A stretch of DNA of 9,894 bases from Candidatus Parcubacteria bacterium (GTDB lineage: Bacteria > Patescibacteriota > Minisyncoccia > Phycocordibacterales > Phycocordibacteraceae), in contig JAKEFE010000017.1 in NCBI GenBank assembly GCA_022616215.1, positions 1 to 9,894 of the forward strand. Direction: 5' to 3'. Numbering within the stretch: position 1 is the first letter of the stretch; every line of letters begins with the position of its first letter. Below, piece after piece: positions 5,848 to 9,894 of this stretch. Both the position numbers and the translations under genes were made by a program. Under the pieces are notes generated by a model. That model saw only the letters and a program-made list of their open reading frames with translations. It ran no database searches and was not told where the DNA came from.

Positions 5848-6651
5848 ATGGAATGGATTTTGAAGGGTCTAAAAAGCCACTGGCCGATACTCCTCGTGAG
5901 TTTTGCCCTCATTCTGCCGGTCGCTCTCTATGGAGCCGGCTACCGTGTGACCGCAGGAGGATTCACGCAGGTGGGAACGCTCGTGGTAACCGGTCTTCCT
6001 TCAGGATCTACTGTCTACACCGATCAGGCGCGCCGTACATATTCCGCAAACGGAAAGGCAACGATAGATCTTTTGCCGGGAACACACGCGGTTATTGTGG
6101 ATGCGCCGGATTTTCACCCATGGGACGAGCTTTTCTTGGTCCATGCAGGAGCGGTGACGGAACTTCGTCCTCTCCTCGTCCGAGCGGCGCTCGCCCCGCG
6201 AAAACTCACCGGTGAAGAGCGCACGCGAGCGGCGGCTGTTATTTTGGCATGGACACTTCCGACCAAGGAAGCTCCGCTTTCCATGAAAGGCGGCTGTGCG
6301 CTTGTGTATGTGCTTGATAACCGCATCGTTGCCGAGGCATCTACCACTCCTTCCTGCGCACCTCCGGTCTTTCTTTCGTGCGAGACAGAAGAAACGAATG
6401 GGGGCGATCTGTGTTCACCAACGATTATCTTTTCTCCGAATGAACGCCTTGAGTCCGTGTCGGCATTTCCCTCTCGCGACGACGCTCTTGTCATCGCGGC
6501 AGGCGGTTCGTCCTATGTGGTTGAGCTTGATCCGCGCGAGCCACAGTATTTCGCCCCGCTCATGAAGGGGCCGCGGATGCGAAGCGCGCCGTGGAGCGAG
6601 CAGTCAATCGTCATTTCCGATACAAAACAGGTCTACGAACTGCCCCTATAA
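5848..6651 (+). CDS. Membrane-anchored PEGA-domain protein
   Basis: Predicted envelope protein of 267 residues. One transmembrane segment (about 13-31) is preceded by a short lysine-containing cytoplasmic tail, so most of the protein should lie outside the membrane. A PEGA-like beta domain follows (about 42-105), including GTLVVTGLPSGSTVY and LLPGTHAVIVDAPDFHPWDE. The rest (about 130-267) is beta-rich; SPNERLESVSAFPSRDDALV followed by SSYVVELD looks like propeller-type blades. Cys150, Cys170, Cys178 and Cys189 could form disulphides. PEGA domains are commonly found in surface proteins, but no enzymatic role is visible. ATG 5848 was chosen because a -10 box lies at leaderless spacing; ATG 5839 would add three residues. 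It is first in a plus-strand cluster with def and fmt, and its stop overlaps the next gene's -10 box. Function unknown. Confidence 0.85.
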   Translation: MEWILKGLKSHWPILLVSFALILPVALYGAGYRVTAGGFTQVGTLVVTGLPSGSTVYTDQARRTYSANGKATIDLLPGTHAVIVDAPDFHPWDELFLVHAGAVTELRPLLVRAALAPRKLTGEERTRAAAVILAWTLPTKEAPLSMKGGCALVYVLDNRIVAEASTTPSCAPPVFLSCETEETNGGDLCSPTIIFSPNERLESVSAFPSRDDALVIAAGGSSYVVELDPREPQYFAPLMKGPRMRSAPWSEQSIVISDTKQVYELPL

Positions 6652-6652
6652 T
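6647..6652 (+). promoter_or_regulatory. Perfect -10 box before the 93-residue gene
   Basis: TATAAT is an exact consensus match. It ends six bases before ATG 6659 and contains the TAA stop of the preceding gene (6649-6651). No Shine-Dalgarno is present between the genes. No good -35 box was seen (AAAACA at 6624-6629 is the best at 17-base spacing). Confidence 0.5.
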
Positions 6653-6658
6653 GACGCG

Positions 6659-6940
6659 ATGAAACACATCGGTGACGTCGTCCGAAAACTTGAAAAAACG
6701 AAGGAGCGAAAAACCGAACGAGGAGAACTGATGCGGTATTTTCGCACATACCTAAACGCCGCCCGCGCGAAAGACGGCTTGCCGCTTATTTCTATGTCCC
6801 GTATGGGCTATATCCTCGAAGGCATCCCGACCAAAGACCTCTATTATCTTAAAAGCGTATGCGACAAGGCACAACACTTCAGCAAGAAGTTTTGGTGGGA
6901 AATAGATCCCAAAAAGCATGTGCCGGAAAACCCGTTCTAA
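6659..6940 (+). CDS. Conserved-type hypothetical protein, 93 residues
   Basis: Small basic soluble protein that I cannot assign to a named family. It has no signal peptide or membrane segment. The N-terminal third is strongly charged and probably helical (residues 5-35, rich in Lys, Arg and Glu). The C-terminal part holds an aromatic stretch: GYILEGIPTKDLYYLKSVCD (50-69) followed by AQHFSKKFWWEIDPKK (71-86). Such dense aromatics in a short protein suggest a folded domain rather than a spurious frame. It lies seven bases after the PEGA gene and 18 bases before def, with no Shine-Dalgarno but a consensus -10 box at leaderless distance. Its place beside def and fmt hints at a translation-linked role, but that is only neighbourhood evidence. 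Confidence 0.8.
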   Translation: MKHIGDVVRKLEKTKERKTERGELMRYFRTYLNAARAKDGLPLISMSRMGYILEGIPTKDLYYLKSVCDKAQHFSKKFWWEIDPKKHVPENPF

Positions 6941-6943
6941 ATT

Positions 6944-6952
6944 TGATATAGT
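6944..6952 (+). promoter_or_regulatory. Extended -10 promoter of def
   Basis: TGATATAGT fits the extended -10 pattern TGnTATAAT with one mismatch. It ends six bases before the def ATG at 6959. The bases in between are CCCCCT, the opposite of a Shine-Dalgarno, so ribosome binding through the usual pairing is excluded. A leaderless def transcript is the simplest reading. Confidence 0.55.
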
Positions 6953-6958
6953 CCCCCT

Positions 6959-7498
6959 ATGCAAATTGTTCAAACAGGAGACCCTGTGCTCCGAAAGGTT
7001 GCCGAACCTGTTTCCGACAACGAGTTCGGAACGAAAACACTTGCGGGCATTCTTGAAAAGATGGCGAAGGCGCTTCTACCCGAAGAAGACCGCGTATCGG
7101 TCGGCGTGGCGCTTGCGGCTCCACAAATCGGCATCGGGAAACGCATATTCATCGTTCGGCACGACCGGGTAGACCCCTCATATCGCACGGATGCAAAAGA
7201 AAAACTGCCCGCAGAAATTGGGGTATTCATTAATCCCGAAATCATCCGCACGTCACGAAAGAAAGTAGATTCCTACGAAGGATGTCTTTCGGTCAGGCAC
7301 AAATTCGGCTTTACGAAACGCTATGAGCGGGTAACCGTGCGCGCCACCGACGAGCACGGAAAGACGTTTACCCGCGGAAGCGGCGGACTCTTGGCGCAGA
7401 TTTTCCAGCACGAAATAGACCACTTGAACGGCGTGCTTTTCATTGATCACGCTGTAGAGGTGCGCGAAGTGCATGACGAAAAAAGCGATGACGCATAA
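6959..7498 (+). CDS. def: Peptide deformylase
   Basis: Metallohydrolase that removes the formyl group from the N-terminal methionine of new proteins at the ribosome exit. The 179-residue protein has all three family motifs: motif I GVALAAPQIG (49-58, Gln56; the usual GxGLAAPQxG has Ala in place of its second Gly), motif II EGCLS (107-111, metal ligand Cys109; the following VP is VR here) and motif III QHEIDHLNG (150-158, ligands His151 and His155, catalytic Glu152). It should be active. An insert about 66-88 lengthens the region between motifs I and II. The gene overlaps fmt, its functional partner that adds the formyl group to initiator Met-tRNA. The start has no Shine-Dalgarno and an extended -10 box six bases upstream. 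Confidence 0.97.
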   Translation: MQIVQTGDPVLRKVAEPVSDNEFGTKTLAGILEKMAKALLPEEDRVSVGVALAAPQIGIGKRIFIVRHDRVDPSYRTDAKEKLPAEIGVFINPEIIRTSRKKVDSYEGCLSVRHKFGFTKRYERVTVRATDEHGKTFTRGSGGLLAQIFQHEIDHLNGVLFIDHAVEVREVHDEKSDDA

Positions 7499-8315
7499 AT
7501 TTGTTTATTTTGGTACGCCCTACGTTTCAAGCGACACGCTTGAAATCCTTGTCGCGCACGGGTTTGTTCCTTCGCTCGTGGTAACGTCACCGGACGCGCC
7601 GAAGGGACGCGGCATGGAGGTCACTCCCTCCGAAACAAAAATGTTTGCACAAAACGCAGGACTCTCTGTCATTGCGCCGGAGAAACATACTGCAGACGTT
7701 GTTGACGACATTAAGAAAATCGGAGCCACGTATGCGCTCGTTGTTGCGTACGGAAAAATCCTCCCGCAGTCGCTTATTGATGCATTCCCTCTTGGCATTT
7801 TAAACATTCACTACTCGCTTCTTCCCAAATACCGCGGCGCTTCCCCTGTTGAATGCGCGCTTCTTCACGGGGACACGGTAACCGGAGTTGCGATACAGAA
7901 AATGGTAAAAGAACTTGATGCCGGTGATATTCTCGCAATCAAAGAAGTGCCCATTGAGCCGCATGAAACGGCACGTGAGCTGCGTCCGCGCCTCGTGAAG
8001 CTTGGCGCAGAGCTTCTGGTAGACGTACTGCCATCATTTGAAGACGGGACTATAGCGCTCACGCCCCAAGACCACTCACAGGCAACGCGGTGCGGAAAGA
8101 TTGCAAAAGAAGAGGGACTCCTTGACTTTTCCGAAGATGCGAAAACAAATTGGAACAAATACCGCGCGTACGCGGAGAGTCCCGGCACCTACTTTTTTCT
8201 CAACGGCAAGCGCGTGAAAATAAAAACCGCGAGATTCGAGAACGGACAATTTATCCCGCTGCGGGTTGTTCCGGAAGGAAAGCGAGAAATGGATTACGTA
8301 GATTTCGTAAAATAA
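7473..8315 (+). CDS. fmt: Methionyl-tRNA formyltransferase
   Basis: Transfers a formyl group from 10-formyl-tetrahydrofolate to initiator Met-tRNA. Counting from ATG 7473, the protein has 280 residues with the N-terminal strand KFVYFGTP (9-16), the catalytic Asn111 and His113 in LNIHYSLLPKYRGASP (110-125), catalytic Asp149 in LDAGDIL (148-154), and a C-terminal tRNA-binding domain (about 210-280) that ends with the typical PEGKREMDYVDF. It is somewhat shorter than the usual 310-315 residues but not visibly truncated. The start is ambiguous. ATG 7473 has GAGGTG ten bases upstream (7457-7462). ATG 7488 would give the more usual N terminus MTHKFVYFGTP but has no ribosome-binding site. Either way the gene overlaps the end of def (26 or 11 bases), implying translational coupling. 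It converges on the DUF167 gene with an 11-base gap. Confidence 0.95.
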   Translation: MTKKAMTHKFVYFGTPYVSSDTLEILVAHGFVPSLVVTSPDAPKGRGMEVTPSETKMFAQNAGLSVIAPEKHTADVVDDIKKIGATYALVVAYGKILPQSLIDAFPLGILNIHYSLLPKYRGASPVECALLHGDTVTGVAIQKMVKELDAGDILAIKEVPIEPHETARELRPRLVKLGAELLVDVLPSFEDGTIALTPQDHSQATRCGKIAKEEGLLDFSEDAKTNWNKYRAYAESPGTYFFLNGKRVKIKTARFENGQFIPLRVVPEGKREMDYVDFVK

Positions 8316-8326
8316 AATCACGATTT

Positions 8327-8551
8327 TCAGAAATCAACATCAAAAATCTTGTGCGGGGAACGGTGGCCGGAAATCATGCGCACCTTCCCCACCGGAACAC
8401 CAAGGCGTTCTGCCAGTAGTTCTCGCACTCGTATATTCGCCAAGTTACGCTCGGCCGGTTCGCGCACTGAAATGGTGTATGTTTTTGCGTCCGTTTCTAT
8501 TATGGACTCACGCTTGGCGCTTGGTCGTGCGTCCACACGTACATAGGTCAT
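8327..8551 (-). CDS. DUF167 (YggU-like) protein
   Basis: Small protein of 74 residues that fits the DUF167/YggU family in length and pattern: an N-terminal strand MTYVRVDARPSAKR, a strand TYTISVREPAE, a helix ANIRVRELLAERLGV, then VRMISGHRSPHKIFDVDF, with the GHRSPHK loop that is the clearest family mark. The biochemical role of the family is not established. The ATG overlaps the hibernation-factor stop by four bases (ATGA), and AAGGG directly abuts the ATG, too close for normal pairing, so translational coupling is likely. Pairing with a ribosome hibernation factor hints at a ribosome-associated role, which is inference only. Confidence 0.85.
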   Translation of the reverse strand: MTYVRVDARPSAKRESIIETDAKTYTISVREPAERNLANIRVRELLAERLGVPVGKVRMISGHRSPHKIFDVDF

Positions 8552-8919
8552 CCCTTGCGTCCGAACCCGCGCAGGAATTCTTTTGCCATACGGCCTCCTT
8601 TTCGGAAGAGATTTTCGTCTTTTTTCTTTGTGGCACGAAGCTCGCGTGACAATTCATTGACCGCTTCGTCAACGGCGTTTTCTAGCGTGTCGTGCAGAGA
8701 CTCTGCCCTGTAGGTCGCGCCTTTTACATCAAGATTAATTTCTGCGCGCCATATTCTTCCGGTCTGCTGGCCGCCAACAGCTCTTCCGAGTTCAACTTTC
8801 GCGTACGCTACCTCTTCCCTTCCGCGGAAATATTTTGCGAGTCCTTCAATCTTTTGCGTTGCGAGCTCGCGGAGCTCCGGCAGAACATCAAACCCAGTTT
8901 CCTTGAACTGGATGTTCAT
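8548..8919 (-). CDS. hpf: Short ribosome hibernation factor (HPF/RaiA, S30AE family)
   Basis: Ribosome-binding protein that occupies the decoding centre of the 30S subunit when growth slows. The 123-residue protein fits the S30AE fold: MNIQFKETGFDVLPELRELATQKIEGLAKYF-like strand and helix (1-31), the strands AYAKVELGR and IWRAEINLDVKGATYRAE (39-73), and the helix HDTLENAVDEAVNELSRELRATKKK (76-100) ending in the basic cluster typical of the family. The tail (101-123) is basic and Gly-rich. There is no C-terminal dimerisation domain, so it corresponds to short HPF or YfiA rather than long HPF; 100S formation would need another factor. The start overlaps the stop of the secreted-protein gene (ATGA) and its stop overlaps the DUF167 start in the same way. 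Confidence 0.88.
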   Translation of the reverse strand: MNIQFKETGFDVLPELRELATQKIEGLAKYFRGREEVAYAKVELGRAVGGQQTGRIWRAEINLDVKGATYRAESLHDTLENAVDEAVNELSRELRATKKKDENLFRKGGRMAKEFLRGFGRKG

Positions 8920-9894
8920 TCTTCAACAGCGAGTACGGCTCCGGTGGCAATTTCAATAATCACATCGGTTTCCGGGCCATTCGTTGCATCAACCTCAACC
9001 ACATACGTCTGTTTCCCGAATTTTGTCTCAATCGCGACATCCGTTACCACGCCGGGCACGCGCGCAAGCGCAATTGCTTTGGCCTCGGCTTCCGTAACCG
9101 GTTTAGACACTCCTCCCGCAGAAGCTCCAGACTCTTCGGGCTGAATTGCGGCCGGCATTTTAGGATCGTCGGAAACATTCTCGGTTGCTCTAACCGGTGC
9201 ACCGGAGAGTGTTGAAACTGGTGCGGGAACTCCCGTTTTCACAGAAATGAGCTCTACACGCTCATTGTCCTCCGTGTCAACTTCAAGTACGACGGCTCCT
9301 ACGTTCGCGCAGTAGTACTTATGTTCAAGTGCCTTTTTATCAAGCGGCGTGTAGTCAAGCGTCTTCACACAGCCGGAATATGTCCCAAAAGGTACGGTGA
9401 CCGTTTCGTTTACGGCAAGCACTTCCCCGCGGTCTTCCGCTTCGCCCTTATAGTATTCCTGCCAGTAAGAATCTCCTACTTTAGGATTTCCCTTCATAAT
9501 AATGCCTGCTTGTGCTCCGTCTACGCCTGCCTCCCACGAACCCGCGGTCGTTACCAATTCCCCATCTTCATATTCGGCAGTGATTTCTCCCAGATACCAC
9601 ACATTCCCTTCTCTATCCTGCGCATACCAGTCATCAGTGTCCTCGATAAGCTCGCCGTTGAGGAACACCTGATCGCGCGCGACGACTGCCGTAATCCCCA
9701 TAACTATCTTATTCTCTGAAGTGACCGTAACCACAGTGCGTTCGGTGCCTTCTGCTTTCTTGGCTTCGTACACAAACTGCGTGCCCGGCACGAGGGTGTA
9801 GTACGGATTGTCTACACCGTCTACAAAATTCGCCGGATCGAGATTTGCTTTGTAGAAATCTCCTAGTTTTCCTTTCTTCTCGGCTTGCCAGAAG
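8916..9894 (-). CDS. Secreted protein with C-terminal PepSY-like domain (5' end outside window)
   Basis: 325 residues are visible and the frame stays open to the window edge; the N terminus and any signal peptide are missing. The GTG at 9791 is internal, since the coding reading continues upstream through NPYYTLVPGTQFVYEAKKAEG. The main domain (visible residues about 27-235) matches a pattern I know from uncharacterised secreted proteins: VPGTQFVYE, DDWYAQDREGNVWYLGE, GSWEAGVDGAQAGI, GDSYWQEYYKGEAEDRGEVL, VPFGTYSGCVKT and LEHKYYCANVGAVVLEV, with two cysteines. A low-complexity linker rich in Pro, Ala and Ser follows. The last 60 residues look like a PepSY domain (TEAEAKAIALARVPG, then YVVEVDATNG and IEIATGAVLAVEE). 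The protein is acidic and should act outside the cytoplasmic membrane. Its stop overlaps the hibernation-factor start (ATGA). Exact function is unknown. Confidence 0.85.
   Translation of the reverse strand, partial: FWQAEKKGKLGDFYKANLDPANFVDGVDNPYYTLVPGTQFVYEAKKAEGTERTVVTVTSENKIVMGITAVVARDQVFLNGELIEDTDDWYAQDREGNVWYLGEITAEYEDGELVTTAGSWEAGVDGAQAGIIMKGNPKVGDSYWQEYYKGEAEDRGEVLAVNETVTVPFGTYSGCVKTLDYTPLDKKALEHKYYCANVGAVVLEVDTEDNERVELISVKTGVPAPVSTLSGAPVRATENVSDDPKMPAAIQPEESGASAGGVSKPVTEAEAKAIALARVPGVVTDVAIETKFGKQTYVVEVDATNGPETDVIIEIATGAVLAVEE

Noticed and set aside
8163..8176. Short palindrome around CGCGTACGCG in fmt
   Set aside because: Only five-base arms; expected by chance in sequence of this composition.
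8314..8327. AAAATC-AC-GATTTT symmetry in the convergent gap between fmt and the DUF167 gene
   Set aside because: The stem is A/T-rich with a two-base loop and would be weak as RNA; it could be a minor bidirectional terminator but I cannot support it.
9789..9791. GTG at 9791 as the start of the secreted protein
   Set aside because: The coding reading continues upstream to the window edge with family-like residues (NPYYTLVPGTQ), so the GTG is an internal valine.
1..9894. Recoded UGA, CRISPR array, transposon, defence system or tRNA gene
   Set aside because: TGA is used as a normal stop with coupled overlaps, no regular direct repeats or transposase motifs were seen, and no cloverleaf-like sequence was recognised.

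Overview
The window looks like chromosomal DNA from a Candidate Phyla Radiation (Patescibacteria) bacterium, most likely of the Parcubacteria group. The evidence is the compact layout with many 1-4 base gene overlaps, a bacterial-type prolyl-tRNA synthetase without its editing insert, minimal-length versions of housekeeping proteins, and small lineage-type hypothetical genes. TGA is used as a real stop in several genes (for example in ATGA overlaps), so the glycine-UGA code of Gracilibacteria/Absconditabacteria does not apply. No tRNA, rRNA, CRISPR array, insertion sequence or phage gene was seen. Apart from some small hypothetical genes the content is core housekeeping.

Layout. Positions 5779 down to 1 (minus strand) form a tightly packed block: mreB (second copy, 5779-4766), a DNA polymerase III delta-prime-like gene (4766-4047), frr (4039-3488), a site-2 protease rseP (3491-2403), a small putative exported protein (2356-2069), a terminator-like hairpin, a promoter, proS (1990-746), and another mreB (742-1, cut by the window edge). 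A 68-base divergent promoter region (5780-5847) separates this from a plus-strand cluster: a membrane-anchored PEGA-domain protein (5848-6651), a 93-residue hypothetical protein (6659-6940), peptide deformylase def (6959-7498) and methionyl-tRNA formyltransferase fmt (7473/7488-8315). An 11-base convergent gap follows. Then comes a second minus-strand cluster joined by two ATGA overlaps: a large secreted PepSY-ended protein (9894-8916, 5' end outside the window), a short ribosome hibernation factor (8919-8548) and a DUF167 protein (8551-8327).

How the genes work together: most serve protein synthesis. proS charges tRNA, fmt formylates the initiator, def removes the formyl group, frr recycles ribosomes and the hpf-like protein parks them. 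The two MreB proteins serve cell shape, RseP serves membrane proteolysis, and delta-prime belongs to the replicative clamp loader.

Two things stand out. First, four genes that begin transcription units or follow short gaps have no Shine-Dalgarno sequence. Each has a -10-like box ending exactly 6 or 7 bases before its ATG, which predicts leaderless mRNAs. Overlapping genes, by contrast, rely on Shine-Dalgarno sequences or translational coupling. Second, the delta-prime gene carries an unusual concentration of perfect inverted repeats inside its reading frame. Two lie in tandem exactly where the AAA+ domain ends, resembling in-frame palindromic element insertions.
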